The notes under the pieces: model-generated
What the model was told of the DNA's origin: nothing
The model's input: the letters and a program-made list of their open reading frames with translations, nothing else
Databases searched by the model: none
Source of the DNA: Albula goreensis
Lineage: Eukaryota > Chordata > Actinopteri > Albuliformes > Albulidae
DNA length: 64,000 nucleotides
Direction of reading: 5' to 3'
Assembly: GCA_022829145.1 (NCBI GenBank)
Contig: CM040744.1
Location: 434,001-498,000 of the forward strand
Position numbers and translations under genes: made by a program
Shown: one piece after another, positions 1 through 13,149 of the stretch
Layout of the letters: every line of letters starts with the position of its first letter
Position numbering within the stretch: position 1 is the first letter of the stretch

Positions 1-2388
1 ACTGCTGGTGTCACAAAACCTTTAAATATATGTGAAAGGCCTGTTTCTGTTTCTCTGCTTTTCTGCATGTCCCGTATACTGTAGCTCACTTCAGAGCCAT
101 TGCTACCTCCACCGCACTCTTAATTATCTTCTTTAGCATTGTTGTTTGTGACTTCTGTGTTAATTTTTATAAACCTCACTGGGATGGGAGGGGAAAGCTG
201 CAGCTGAACGATTCGGTCCCGATAGCAGGTTAGGGGGAGAGAGATCAAAAAGGTAACAGTAGCGCAGGATCAATAATTAAGACGGGGGGATTTCACTGGC
301 ACCCAGAACAAAGCCCCTAAAGACTCAAGCTGACCCGATTTTCTGGAGGCTGGTAGCCTTCGGACCCACCCAACCCCGCAGCCAAACTCCCAGAACGAAT
401 TCATCCCCGCTGCCAAAAGTGCAAACCTTACAATTCTTAATTAAGAGATGAAAGTAGATGCTTCGTGTGCCATTGTTCTGTTTATAGACTTGATTAAAAA
501 TACAGGCGGGGTGGGGTGGAGGATGTGGTCGCAGACATCACAGTGCGACTGAAATTACCGCTGCTCTCTACTTTTTTGGCACGCCATGAAAGCCGGGAGT
601 CTGCAGAAACTTTCATTCATCAGCAAGAGCATAGAGAATTTCTTTAGTTGGGGAAAGTTTGAAGAAGACAGTTTGTGTTCTCCGCAGAAAAGTTCTTTTT
701 GGCGCTTAAGTGGGGGGCTTTGCACACTGCAACAGAACATGGTTATGAAAATGAGCGAAATGAGCTCTTTTTTTTAAAGTAGTTAAAACTCATGTTCTGA
801 CATCCTTTTATCACCGATCCAAAGCTGAAAAAGATAGAAGAGAAATTGCAGAAGGCGATGCAATGTTTAACCTGATTGAGCCTGAAGGATATTCACACAT
901 ACACATTATATAATCTGACCAGATTACGAATTCCATCACACATACAATCTTTGCCTTTTCATGCCAACGATGTCTTTCCTTAAACTTAAACCAAAATTTT
1001 TGACAAGGGAAGACAAGCTACTATCACATATAGTAAAAAAGGGGCAAAACAAACGCTGTCTATTATCAACTTATTTAAATCAGTCATTTTGTTTTATTGT
1101 GGAGAGTGAAAACACCCTTTGATATGTCAGTTGAGATCAGAGCCTGACATCTTATCGTAGCTCCATGCCTAACTTTGTTCATGAAACCTCACTGTCCCAT
1201 CACTGAAGTCAGTTTAGACGTATGGATATTATACAGAATGAGCTGTGAAATATGTTAAACTACAGCTCTCTTTCTTTCTTTGGAGATATTTATTGAATCA
1301 AGAAAGGAACTGTTGCGTTCAGGAGTCATTCTCCTTCACCCATTTGGAAATGAGAGCTACGAGCCTTATACCACAATGCTTGAATTCCATTCTTGATTCA
1401 ATGAATATCTTTATTGGAAGAGTACTTCAACTTCAGCCGTTATATTTATAGCTAAATTTATGCCTGTGATCAATTGACCTTCTTCATGTTTTTCAAAATA
1501 TTTTATTAATTTGGTTTAGCAGATCTGTTGGTATATTGAATGTCTGTTCCAGTCCCAAGCATGTGGAGGTCTGACACAGAATGTAATCGAATGGGAGGAA
1601 AAGCCGGTGGGAGTGATTGGCTCAGCCCTGCAAAGACAACATTCAACACAGATGAGTAACACCAGCACTGCTTCAGCTTGCATGCAAACGTGTCGGACAC
1701 CACATGAAAAATTGACATCCATTTTCCCCACCATTTTAAGTCCTGCGTCCCGTAACCGTGGACTGAAAGCAGACCCATCGGACCCAGTTCTGGATTTGTC
1801 TCGTGATTTCATGAAATTCATAAATAAGAAACCTCCAGATAGGCAGAGAAATCACAGAAGTAATGAATATGGAGCTAACATTTTCATTATATTTAAATAT
1901 TCATAAAGCAACGATTAGTATGTCATAATGTAATTATTGGTTTTAACATGGGGGAAAAAAGCGGGCACGTTTTTTTCTCTGGCTTGATTAGTCTCATCAG
2001 GATATCATCAATAATGGATGCTGTGAATCCTGGAAGCCCAAAGTTCATTTCGCAGAGCGAAAATCAACTCAGTTGGTCGGTCAATGATTCAGGCGGCCGC
2101 GGTCAAATTTGGACATCTTTTGGTTATCATCGCTGAACCTGCCAGCTCCACTGGTTACAGGAATGACTACCGTGCAACATTTAAAAATAATATTAACATA
2201 TTAATATAAAAAGTAGGTGCATATACCAGTATAAGTATGAAGAAACAGCCACGTTTCTGAGAGAGAAAGTGTGTGTTTCTATTTATGAGCCTGTTTTTTT
2301 TTGTGTATACTTGTAAGCACGTGAATCCAGAACTCACATGTGAATTTTGTGATGTTTGTAGTGTATGTATGTGCAAGATTGTCTGTGT

Positions 2389-2390
<2 letters not shown>
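1..2390. other. unique AT-rich intergenic DNA, nothing recognised
   Basis: No gene, repeat family or RNA gene is recognised. Open frames are short and on overlapping opposite strands. The stretch around 1560-1830 is open on both strands without protein character. Confidence 0.6.
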
Positions 2391-2444
<54 letters not shown>

Positions 2445-2835
2445 CATGCATGTTACCATAGCTGAGGCTGTTTCTGTAGTGCATGTATGAATTTGTGGAT
2501 GAACCAGCATGTGAGTGTTTTCCTGTGCGTGTTAGTATGTAAATGTGTATGTGTTTGCACTGTGTGTCTTAGTGTTAACGTGTGTGTGTGTTTGTGTTTT
2601 TGTGTACGTGTGTTACATGTGCATTTTCATGTGGGCACTAACATATATGTTTCTGTACACACAAGTGTTTCTGTTTCAGTCCGTGCACGTGTCTGTGTGT
2701 GTATGTGTGTGTTATTGAATATGGTATATGTTACTGTGCACACACATGTGTGTGTTATTGAATGCATTGCTGAGCACATTTAATGTGTGTGTGTGTGTGT
2801 GTGTGTGCTCGTTGCTGTGGCTCGGAGCTGATTTC

Positions 2836-2870
<35 letters not shown>
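2391..2870. repeat. GT microsatellites and CT run
   Basis: A near-perfect (TG)n at 2391-2443 is followed by about 340 bp of degenerate GT-rich sequence, a second perfect run at 2784-2807 and (CT)n at 2838-2869. Confidence 0.95.
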
Positions 2871-2873
<3 letters not shown>

Positions 2874-2932
2874 GAGCGTGCCCATGGGCAGAGTCTGGCG
2901 GGCTGCTCATGTGGAAGTTGTAGCAGAATGAG

Positions 2933-2983
2933 GCGGGGTGGGGGTGTGGGTGGGGGTGGTGGTGGGGGATGGGGGATGGGGCG
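2933..2983 (+). other. G-rich tract with G-quadruplex potential
   Basis: About 50 bases are nearly free of C, with more than eight G runs of three to five separated by one to three bases (gcggggtgggggtgtgggtg onward). It lies directly after the CT run. Confidence 0.6.
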
Positions 2984-2989
2984 GATTCC

Positions 2990-4740
2990 GGGGAAATGGC
3001 GTCGGTTCACAGCCGGGTAAAGCTCTCCACTCGTGCATGGCGTTCACCGCTGTCTAGACGACCTTCGTGTGAAGCGGGCCCCGCACTCTGGCGAACCTTT
3101 GTGAGCCCTCTATCTTTACTTCCCTTTCTCTTTCTATATCGTCTGGGCTTTGCCTGGGGGTCGCAGTCAGACAATTCGCCTCATCCAGAGGGGGGGGACG
3201 GAGATGACCACAGCTGTGGCAGGGCGTCCAGAGAGGCATACAGTAATCACACTTCATATTATTCCAATATAAGGGAAGGAAATCAGGTGTAAAAGTCCCG
3301 TCCTCTCATTTTGCTTGCGCGGTAAACACAAACAGGATTCATATTCTGTCACCCTGCAGTGGCATGTAGTGTACAATCCTTAGAGCTCTAAAGGAAATGA
3401 TATAAAACCAATGTTGTCGCTCTTAAAAACATTAGCTGATATTTCAAATGTGTAGGAAACCCATATAAGATTATCAGTTTCGTTAATAATAGATTTAATA
3501 GATAATAGAAGATTTCGTTAGTGTGTGTGCTTCATATGAGGTCTACACCATTATTCATTCAGTAGTACAAATTCTCAGACAACGATAGTGCATTTAAAAT
3601 GAGTTTATTGATGGGGAATGTGGTGGAGAATGGACTTGGACTCGGAGTCGAAAGGGGGAGGAGTCAGGATCTGGCCTCAAGGTGAGGGAATTCCCCCTTT
3701 TTTTTAACTGAACGAATTTGGGAGAACGGTTAATATTTGGTACCAGTCTGGAAAAGAGAAGGGGAGGGTGATGGTGGAGATGGGGAAAAGAAGGGATGCC
3801 GGAAATGCTAAGCATGATGAGAAAAGAGGTACGTGGCGTGTATGCGCCTGTATGAAACCGGAATGGAGATGTGATAGGTCGAGGGGTTGTGTGAGAATTC
3901 TCTTCCCAAATCTCTGTTTTGACAAACTTCAATTCTGTGATCCTAACGCCTCCACTGATACATTTTGTTCTCAATATAAACCTGCTTTGTGCAAATTCAA
4001 TAAGGAATACGAGCTTCATTGTATTGGTCAAAACACATTGCACAACATAAACATTAGGTCACATGACTTAGAGGAATTGCTGTCATGTTTGTGTCAAAGC
4101 TATATGGAGATGGGGAGTTGGCCCATCTCGTCACCTGATCTCATGGCTCGTTGAGGCCTCTTTTTCTGCTGTTTTGGCCTTACGCGCAGGCTTCTGGAGA
4201 GAAAAAGAAATGAAAATGATTCTGTCATCAGTCTTATTCAATGAGACACTGTAAAAAAATAAAACGATCAGATTCTTTACACTTTGGACAAAAGGCACAG
4301 CGCGGCATCAGTAGATCCAGCACAGGGAGTTTGTGAGTCATTGGAACTAAAGCCCACGGAACACATCCTCCAATCCTCCGACAAACATTCACGAAACGGA
4401 GGACAGGCTTCATCATGAGGGCTTGGTCCGTGGTCAGATAAATATATCGAAAACGAGAGCTGCATCACCTCACAGGCCGAAGACAGAGGACGCATCCGCC
4501 ATCTCAAAACCGGAGCTGTGTCATCTAATGGGTATTCTCCTCTAAATTGCGCGCTGGTGTTTTATTTGATTCTGGAGGAGAGGGGGCCACGGCATCGCCA
4601 GCGTTCTCAGGCTGAGACGCTGGAGTGGGCGATCGATGAGTGCTGCCAGCTGGTATCTCTCAGGCATGGACAGCAATATCAGTGCGAGGGAGAGAACTCA
4701 ATGACAGTTAGAGAGAAAACCTCCCTCACCTCACTCGCAT
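2990..4740. other. unique intergenic DNA, nothing recognised
   Basis: The longest frames (128 codons plus, 149 codons minus near 3600-4150) overlap each other and show no domain, signal peptide or splice-supported structure. Confidence 0.55.
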
Positions 4741-5455
4741 GTACACACACACACATGCTCACACACACATACATGGACACATATGCAAACACACACACAC
4801 ACACACACACACATACATGATCACACACATACATGAACACATATGCAAACACACACACACTCACACACACACATACATGCTCACACACATACATGGACAC
4901 ACACACACACACATACACTCACACACATACATACATGCATATGCAAACACACACACACACACACACACATACACACAACACACACACACACACACAGACA
5001 CACATGCTCACACACACACATACACACTGACACAAATTCACATATACATGCTCACACACACATACATGGACACATATGCAAACACACACACACACATTCA
5101 TGCTCACACACACATACATGGACACATATGCAACACACACACACACACATGCTCACACACACACACACACTGACACAAATTCACACATACATGCTCACAC
5201 ACACATACGTGGACACATATGCAAACACACACACACACACACACGCACACATACACACTGACACAAATTCACACACACATGCTCACACACAAATACATGG
5301 ACACATATGCAAACACACACACACACTTACACACTGACACAAATTCACACACACATGCTCTCACACACATCCACACTGACACAAATTCACACACACATGC
5401 TCACACACACATACACACTGACACAAATTCACACATACACATGCACACACACAAA
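4741..5455. repeat. CA-rich block with two interlaced higher-order repeats
   Basis: This is about 715 bp of (CA)n broken by two regular longer units. Motif A, tacatggacacatatgcaaa, occurs about seven times with small changes (near 4769, 4828, 5063, 5114, 5205 and 5292). Motif B, cactgacacaaattcacaca, occurs about six times (near 5026, 5169, 5258, 5334, 5375 and 5417). Long His/Thr and Cys/Val frames here are repeat artefacts. Confidence 0.95.
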
Positions 5456-5600
5456 CAGTAATATAGTGTCTGTTCTAAATAACAGATGCGTTCTTTTTAC
5501 ATAACATAGATCGCAGACAATTGTACAGACAAATGAGACAGATCACACTTTTAATTTACCGATATAACAATCTCAGCAAAAAAATATTTGCATATATGAT

Positions 5601-5780
5601 ACAACATGGGGCATTATGTTTATTTTCTGCACAAGTTCTTGTCGAGTCTGCTCTCCTTTAAAACAATAAAACAATACAGCAAAGCTAATAAGATACCTGA
5701 GTGGTCAACTGCTAATTGCTAACTAGTAAAATGAGTTTTATTAATCCTGTGCAGAAGATAAACATAACGCCCCATGTTGT
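5601..5780. mobile_element. foldback / MITE-like element with 33-bp inverted ends
   Basis: The left arm 5601-5633 (acaacatggggcattatgtt, then tattttctgcaca) and the right arm 5748-5780, read on the other strand (acaacatggggcgttatgtt, then tatcttctgcaca), match at 31 of 33 positions. The two differences are transitions. The 114-bp centre is unique and noncoding. I see no clear target duplication at the edges (flanks gat and gtc). Confidence 0.8.
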
Positions 5781-6229
5781 GTCAGATTAAATCTGGCAGA
5801 CCAGCGTCTTGCGCGGTGTGAATGACAGAACGATGTTAACGTCATTTTGAAGTGGATTGTTACAACACCCATACATACAGAAATGAATAACTTATCAAAA
5901 CTACTCAGAAACAATACATTTCAAATATTTAATAGGGAGCAAAAAAAGACCGCATTTCACCTTCACTTCAGCATTAACAAAACTGAAGGATTTGTGGGTA
6001 ATCTTGACATGCGTTTCCAAAAACATTTCAACTTTTAATTGTGCCTCAACAACAACAACTGGAGCCATCATTTGAAGAGTTACTACATAAATTATAGAAG
6101 TACTACAAATGGGTAATTTTGGGGAAGGTTCACTAACATATTAAAACTAAAATATAACTCAGCTACACACACATATGTGCATACACACACACATAATTGA
6201 GCACAGAAACAAATATACATATTTGCTCA

Positions 6230-6412
6230 CAGGCGCACACATACAAATACATACACACACACACACACACGCATACACACACACACCAGTGTGAGAGCGG
6301 GTGAAATGAGCTTTTGTTGAGGCGTTGCTATAATGAGACAGGTGCTAAAGGTTTGATTACAGGACCTGATTGCGCTGAGCATCAGTGTGTGTGTGTGTGT
6401 GTGTGTGTGTAT
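6230..6412. repeat. CA and GT microsatellites
   Basis: (CA)n at 6253-6286 with one gcat interruption, and (GT)13 at 6385-6410. Confidence 0.93.
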
Positions 6413-6940
6413 GAGCAATAGAGAGCATATATTTCTGTTTATCAGAAAAAAAGAAAAGAGTGAGTGCATGTATACCTACAAGTGTGCATCTGTGCAATAC
6501 CTTAGGGAAGAGAGAGAGAAAAACAGAGAGAGAGAGTGAGAGAGGAAGCATAATTCACAGCTATAGCGCAAGGAGATGCACACTCTTTTCACACTTAAAA
6601 AAAAAGGAAAAGAAAGGATTGGGGTCTAGATAAAGGCAGGAGGAGGTGTTTTTTTTCTCCGCTAATGTTGCTTTTGTTCTGTCCTGTGAAAGTAATATGC
6701 ACCTTTGCTCGGGTTACCTTTTGATTCCCACCGTCGCGCCGGTTATTCAGCGATGTGAAAGATCGATTTGGAAACAGTATCCAAGCTGAGGCTGAGCTAG
6801 CGAACGCAGGAGAGCGGTAACGCACAAGCTGCGTCTCCGTCCGGGGCTGGGGGGGATTTACCCCGCGAACGCTGTCCAAGAGTACGCTGACACCCCACCC
6901 TAACCAAATCAGGTTTGCCTCCTCTTAGGGATGCCACTTT

Positions 6941-7585
6941 CCAGTCCTGGACGGCCACAGTGTCTGCAGGTTTAACTCCAGTCCTGGAGGGCCGCAGTGT
7001 CTGCAGGTTTAACTCCAGTTCTGGAGGGCCGCAGTGTCTGCATGTTTAACTCCAGTCCTGGAGGGCCGCAGTGTCTGCAGATTTAACTCCAGTCCTGGAG
7101 GGCCGCAGTGTCTGCAGGTTTATCTCCAGTCCTGGAGTGCCGCAGTGTCTGCAGGTTTAACTCCAGTCCTGGAGGGCCGCAGTGTCTGCAGGTTTAACTC
7201 CAGTCCTGGAGGGCCACAGTGTCTGCAGGTTTAACTCCAGTCCTGGAGGCCGCAGTGTCTGCAGGTTTAACTCCAGTCCTGGAGGGCCACAGTGTCTGCA
7301 GGTTTAACTCCAGTCCTGGAGGGGCAGGTCTGCAGTGTCTGCAGGTTTAACTCCAGTCCTGGAGGGCCGCAGTGTCTGCAGGTTTAACTCCAGTCCTGGA
7401 GGGCCGCAGTGTCTGCAGGTTTAACTCCAGTCCTGGAGGGCCGCAGTGCCTGCATATTTAACTCCAGTCCTGGAGGGCCGCAGTGTCTGCAGGTTTAACT
7501 CCAGTCCTGGAGGGGCAGTGTCTGGAGGGCTGCAGGTTTAACTCCAGTCCTGGAGGGCCGCAGTGTCTGCGGGTTTAACTCCAGC
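6941..7585. repeat. 37-bp minisatellite, 17 copies plus a partial
   Basis: The unit is gtttaactccagtcctggag followed by ggccgcagtgtctgcag. I count 17 occurrences of the ccagtcctgg core (one as ccagttctgg) plus a partial final copy, with small indels near 7240, 7322 and 7513. Each unit contains the near-palindrome CTCCAGTCCTGGAG, and most end in CTGCAG. The period is not a multiple of three, so the stop-free frame of 66 codons through it is an artefact. The unit resembles a sequence common in fish interspersed repeats, which may be its source. Confidence 0.95.
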
Positions 7586-9440
7586 TGAAAGGAAACCATA
7601 AAATCCCGACCATCCAGAACAAATATATTCTACAGTAGAAAATACCAATATATGAATATTCAATGATATGAATATGCATATTATTCAAATCACTTTAAAA
7701 GTCTTATTTCCATTTTTTGCATATTAGCTGAAAAATAATTAGAAGAAATAGTCTGAAGGAATTGTATATCTTAAGCATTTATATGATTCTTTTCAGAGTG
7801 ACTAGTATTAAGTATTATTTTTTTCATGCTAGTGCTGTATTGGTCATATAAAACACACCTTCAGTGTCCTCAGCCACAGTTCTACATACTTCTTCATATT
7901 TATTTGAGCTACGATGAGCCAAATAAACATGAGAAATAAGTTTCTCAATACCTCTATTTATATGTAATTCCCCCAGGAAATATCTCCCAGGAACAGTGAT
8001 AAAACAGTCTAACAGTACAATATACTATTATTTAAAAAAACATCAGGGTTTTTTGTCATACAATTTCACAGAGGTCAAAGGTCAGGCCTCAAACAACCAG
8101 CACAAACTCAACACCCCAAGGACGGAAACAAGTATATACCAGAAACACCTATTCCGCTCTTCTGTTTCTGATGACACATCTCACATTGTAAAGTAACTGG
8201 CTTTCGCCATCTCTAAACTACCACCACTAATCATTAGAGTTGTGTTGTTTTATATTTAGCTGAATTTCATCACATGCACTTAGTTTCTTTAGTGGCATAA
8301 GTTAGTTTGATTGGGTTGTATTACTGGAAGGTGATTCAAAATGTGTGTGAACGAAAGTGTCAGGATTACATTCTTCTGGAGAGGACATAAATCACTGTCA
8401 CCAAGAATGACTGCCACTACACCTGATATGCAGTCACCACACGGCACAAAAAAACAGGGATTTGCTTACCCATGTCCGATATAGATCTGTGTCTTTGCGG
8501 AAGTCACCGTTATTGTCTTGGGTTGTAAAGTGAAAATCCTTATGTAAGTTTAATGTACTGCTATTCATTTTATTTTGACACATATTGACAATATTCCGGA
8601 AAATTCCACATGGACGTGGATTTGTCACCATCATGAACACAAACTTCATTGTCACCACAGTCCTAATCATCGTCGTCATGATCATTACACTTTTCAAGTT
8701 TAATACTTTCACTACTTTTCAAGTAAGCGTATTACTTTACAATACATTAATGTTGTTTGGCTTTAATTCTCTCATAAGTCACAGCCAATAAGAAAATTTG
8801 GTTATGAACCACATCTAGAAAGCAGAGAATCTGAGGTACACTGTCAAAGCCAGGAAAAAAGACAATGCTTTATTTTTTTTATTTATAATAATAATCCTCT
8901 TTTAAAGGGAAATTTTCTTTGAAATAAAAAATAAGTAGCAAGGTTACCCCACAGTTTATGTGCAGTCACATGACTGTATGTACGGCAGCTGGGCGGGCCT
9001 TCCACCGTGGTACATGGCGACAGCATGGAAATGTCATAGCTCCTGTTCACTTAGGGCATGTTTAACATTTGTAATTATCAAACCAAGAGAATTAACATTT
9101 ACCATCTGAAAGGACATTAAAATAAATTCCCGTTCCCCTGGTCGACCTTCAGGGAACTTTAATTCCTACCATTATGGTTCATTTGCTGGCAGATTCCTAA
9201 GCAGTCCCCGGAATCGCCAGCCATGTGTGTATTTTTATTGAATTATTTAAGCTTCTAAGACGGGAGGCTGAGAGAACCCAATGGCGAGAGGTGATTAGAC
9301 TCTGACAGTAAGTAAAAGCTGCAGGTTTAGAGTAGCCTGCCTGCTGAGTAAGACTTCAGACACCCTCTGCCTGCAGCCAGACCAAACAAGCGGTGCTGTG
9401 ACTGAAAGTGTGTGCGCGCGTGCATCCATGTCTGAGGATG
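7586..9440. other. unique AT-rich intergenic DNA, nothing recognised
   Basis: No repeats or coding signals beyond short AT-rich frames. Confidence 0.6.
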
Positions 9441-9447
9441 TGTTAGA

Positions 9448-9487
<40 letters not shown>

Positions 9488-9690
9488 CTGAGTATGTGTG
9501 AATGAGTGTGTGTGTGACTGAGTATGTCTGAGTGTGTGTGTCGGAGTGTCTGAGGATGTGTGTGTGTGTTTGTGTGTGTATGTGGCCGGAGTGTCTGAGG
9601 GTGTGTGGGTGTGTGTGTGTGTTTGTGTGTGTGTATGTGTGGCCTGAGTGTCTAAGGGTGTGTGTGTGTGTGTGTATGCTCATACGGTTT
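9441..9690. repeat. GT/GA-rich block with a roughly 60-bp unit
   Basis: There is (GT)n then (GA)n at 9463-9485, followed by three copies of a unit anchored on gagtgtctgagg/aagg with long GT stretches. A further GT run lies at 9910-9934. Confidence 0.93.
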
Positions 9691-10820
9691 GTTTGTATGC
9701 GTGTTCTGGTACTCTAACATGACAACCGCCCCATATTTCCTCAGTAATGCATGTATTTATCTGTCCTTTTTGGTCCCAGCTTCCACCCATAGTTTACCAA
9801 ACCCTGCATTTAACTACCAAATCTTCCAAAAACTGAAGGGAGACATTACAAGGTGATACTCAAAAGTGAGTGCTTGTGTGTGTGTGTATCAGTGTGAGTT
9901 TCAGTGTGAGTTTGTGTGTGTGTGTGTGTGTGTGGACCCATCACGGAGGAAGCGTTGGTTTTGGGTGTTTTATTTAATCAGATTGATGGATTTGGGATAA
10001 CTTCATCTATAAATAATCTAAGAAGTGTGCGTCAGATACAGGTGCATTTAATATTTGAATAGGACTGAGAGAACCTTGTTTTTGGGGTATTTTGGGATGT
10101 TTTAGATAGGTTCCTGTTTGGTTGTAAGATCACATTGGGATATTACAGTGTGTTTAAGTGTTATGTGTGCTTGTCAAACTATTTCAAAACATTTTATTCT
10201 GAAACAAGTTCTGTCCGAGTCACAGGAGAATTTTCAAAGCACGATACACTCAAAACCCACCTGGAAACAACCCATAATAGTCATCATGTAGTCATGAAAA
10301 ACAGGATTCAAGTCAAATACATTTTAGCAGAAGAGAGATTGTAATGAAAACATTGAAACAAACATTTGCTTAACATAATGATAGCTCTGATAAAATGAAC
10401 ACATGTAAAAACCATTATTTTAACTATTATTTAATAATATATAAAAACATTATTTTATCTACAATAACAGAATAAGGTTCCTCATTACTTGTGTTGTGTT
10501 ACCTGCTATGTTAAGGCAACGTTCAGTTCAAGTGATGTTTCTGTTACCTACTTCGGATGTTATTCCAATGTTTGGGCAGTATTCAGAGCCCGAAAACTGG
10601 TAGTTGGGGTGCTGGTTGTGTCTAAAGAAGAGCAAAGGCTGGCAGCAAAATTTCCAGGCGGACAGGAGTCATCCAGACCCTTCAGCGTATCCTAGCGATG
10701 GGCTGTACAGTCACTCCTGGCACCGCCATGGTTACAGACCCAGGATGTGGGGGGTTGGGGGTGTACCATAGCTGTGGGCACTGCCACTATCCACACACAT
10801 GCTGCCCAAACTGTACACTC

Positions 10821-11025
10821 TCAAATGGTGGACACACATACAAACATACACATGCACATACACACACACACACACACACGCATACACATGCACACACAAA
10901 GGCACACGCACACACACATATGCACACACACACACACACACACACGCACAGGCAAACACACTCAGGCACATTTACACATGCACACACACTCACAGACATG
11001 CATACACACACGCACACACACATGT

Positions 11026-11062
<37 letters not shown>
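10821..11062. repeat. CA-rich microsatellite block
   Basis: Degenerate (CA)n with cacatgcac and cacgcac variants, ending in a perfect run at about 11031-11061. The long His/Thr and Cys/Val frames over it are artefacts. Confidence 0.95.
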
Positions 11063-11063
<1 letters not shown>

Positions 11064-11739
11064 CAAGAACACAGAATGGTCTGATATTTCCTGTGACCAC
11101 ACACAAGCGTAGTATTTGCGTGCATTTGATAGTAACTATCATTCAATAAAATGTCATTTTTTAACCCCCATGAAATCCTGACATGTATGCATACGTGTAT
11201 TTTTCCTGTATAAAAAGAAAACACCCAAAGTATTGTTCCCCCACACATAAAACAAGAAAAAAAGAGAAAAAGAAAAGTGTATACACACCTGGAAGCAGTA
11301 ATTAGGTTAGAGTGACACAAAGGTAAGAATGTAGGTTACCTCTTTATGTTCTGACAATCTCTCCTTCATGTATAGCACACAGTTAAGTAGCACTATTTCG
11401 CCGGGACACAAAAGCAGGAGGGGGTGGGGGGACCCAACCCATAGTCAGGAATCAGCTTGTTCAGCAGCACTGAAACATGTCCCACACCCCCCAAAGTTTA
11501 CCGTTCACCTCACCCCATTCTTGCCACACACACACACACACATGCACGCACGCACATCCCCGGCCTGTAAACATTAATGTTAAATAACACGTTCTTCGTG
11601 GAGGGATCAGATGTCCGACTCGAAATGCAGCAGGGGACTGCGTGCCCCCCCCCCAACAACACCCCCATCTCTGCCTGCCCCCCCCCTCCCCCAACCCCAC
11701 CCACCCCCGCCACCCACCCCCGCTTCCCCTCTGTATGGG

Positions 11740-12080
11740 AAAAACTACAGTAGGCCCCAGGGGGATTTGGGAAAGGCCCGGATTGTTCATTAATAAAGAA
11801 AGGATGAGCTCTGGCCGACAAGATCACCAGGGGATTGGAGAGGAGCAGCCGGAGGGAGGGGGGCTGTAGGGGGAAAGGGGGGGGGGAGGGGGTGGGCTGT
11901 GATGGTCCGTATTTATTAGACAGTAATTAAATAATGGTCCGCATTTCCCCTCTTCCTACGGGATTTAAACCCTGCTCACCTCCTCCTCTGAGCGCGGGCC
12001 GAGGCAGCCATTACCACCAGCGTTTGAAACACCTGTCACAAGCCATCAGCCTCAACCCCAGCCCAGAGCGCTCGCAGTTA
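11740..12080. promoter_or_regulatory. candidate conserved noncoding block
   Basis: Complex, non-repetitive sequence with clustered homeodomain-type sites (gttcattaataaagaaagga at about 11786; cagtaattaaataatggtcc at about 11920) and two copies of atggtccg(t/c)atttat/ccc about 33 bp apart (11901 and 11934). No open frame looks like a protein. The regulatory role is inferred from composition only. Confidence 0.3.
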
Positions 12081-12084
12081 AAGT

Positions 12085-12441
12085 GCACTTTCCTGCTATC
12101 CCAGCAGCCTCTGCTCCTTGCCTCGCTCCCCCCCCTCCCACCGGCTCTCTCTCTCTCTTTTCCTCTCTCCCCCTCCATCCTTCTCTTTTTCTCTCAAACT
12201 ACCTCAGCATTCTTCCTGTGTCTCTCTCTCTCCTTTATATTCTTTATCTTTCCTTCTCTGTCCCTTTTCTTTACTTTCTTTTTCCTCATTACCTCTCTCA
12301 ATCTCTCGTTCCTTCTTCTTTTGGTTTTTCTGACGCCCTCTCCTTCCCTCTTTCTCTTAAGCTTTCTTTTCTCTTTCCTCATTTCCCTTAATCTCTCTCC
12401 CTCTCTTCCATACTCTCTCTCGCTCTCTCTCCCTCTCTCTC
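12085..12441. repeat. pyrimidine-rich tract
   Basis: About 350 bases are predominantly C and T on the plus strand (ctctctctctcttttcctct and similar), ending in clear (CT)n near 12412-12441. Stop-free frames rich in Ser, Leu and Phe are compositional. Confidence 0.85.
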
Positions 12442-12584
12442 CTGTATGTAGCAGTCAGTAGTGATCACATCACCTCTGTAGGACACACTAATGCTAACAT
12501 ATGGCTCTGGGTGGACCTCTGCTGGATCCAGAAGTGCAGCAGGGGGTCTGTGGTCTTAAAAATACCCCCTACTTTAACACCCCC

Positions 12585-12920
12585 ACACACACACACACAC
12601 GTGCACACACACACACACTCAAACAAATGTACACACAGACACATGCACAACCACTCACAGTCATGCATGCTCATACAAACACAAATCCACAAGCATGAAC
12701 GCACAAAAATGCACACATATACACACACAAACATGCATATTCACTTACATAAATAAACAAATTTTCACATGCACACATACACATGCATGCATCCACAAAC
12801 AGACTAATGTACACACATACAGACATGCAGGAACGTATGCATGCACACAAATGCAAACAAATGCACAACACACGTACGTGTGCGTCCTCACGCACACACT
12901 CACATGCACACACTCTGCTG
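12585..12920. repeat. CA-rich degenerate microsatellite
   Basis: (CA)n at 12585-12625, then alternating cacacat, cacaaa and atgcatgc words to about 12915. Confidence 0.9.
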
Positions 12921-13149
12921 TAATAGTTTTTTTTTTTTCATGTGTATCAAATTTCTTCTGTTTTTTGCCCAGTAGGAGGTTAAGCCCTCATCCCCTGTCC
13001 TAAAATACAAAAGAGAGGCTGTCCAAAAGGGCTACCCCTTTCCCCTTCCAACACCCCAATCCCCCCCCCCCCCACCACACAGCTCCAATCTTCTTAAGCG
13101 GGCTGGGGGCTGCCAGGCAAAGTTGGGGGAGGGGGGGCTGTGTGGTGGA

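Noticed and set aside
3594-4154. 149-codon minus and 128-codon plus open frames
   Set aside because: They overlap each other and show neither domains nor consistent splice sites.
4741-5455. CRISPR-like array
   Set aside because: The regularly spaced motifs are joined by CA repeats rather than unique spacers, and the DNA is clearly eukaryotic.
4679-5504. Long His/Thr and Cys/Val open frames on both strands
   Set aside because: They are translations of CA/GT microsatellite DNA, in which stop codons are rare. The same happens at 2167-2783, 9327-9717, 10698-11320, 12465-12913, 25507-26001 and 55471-55944.
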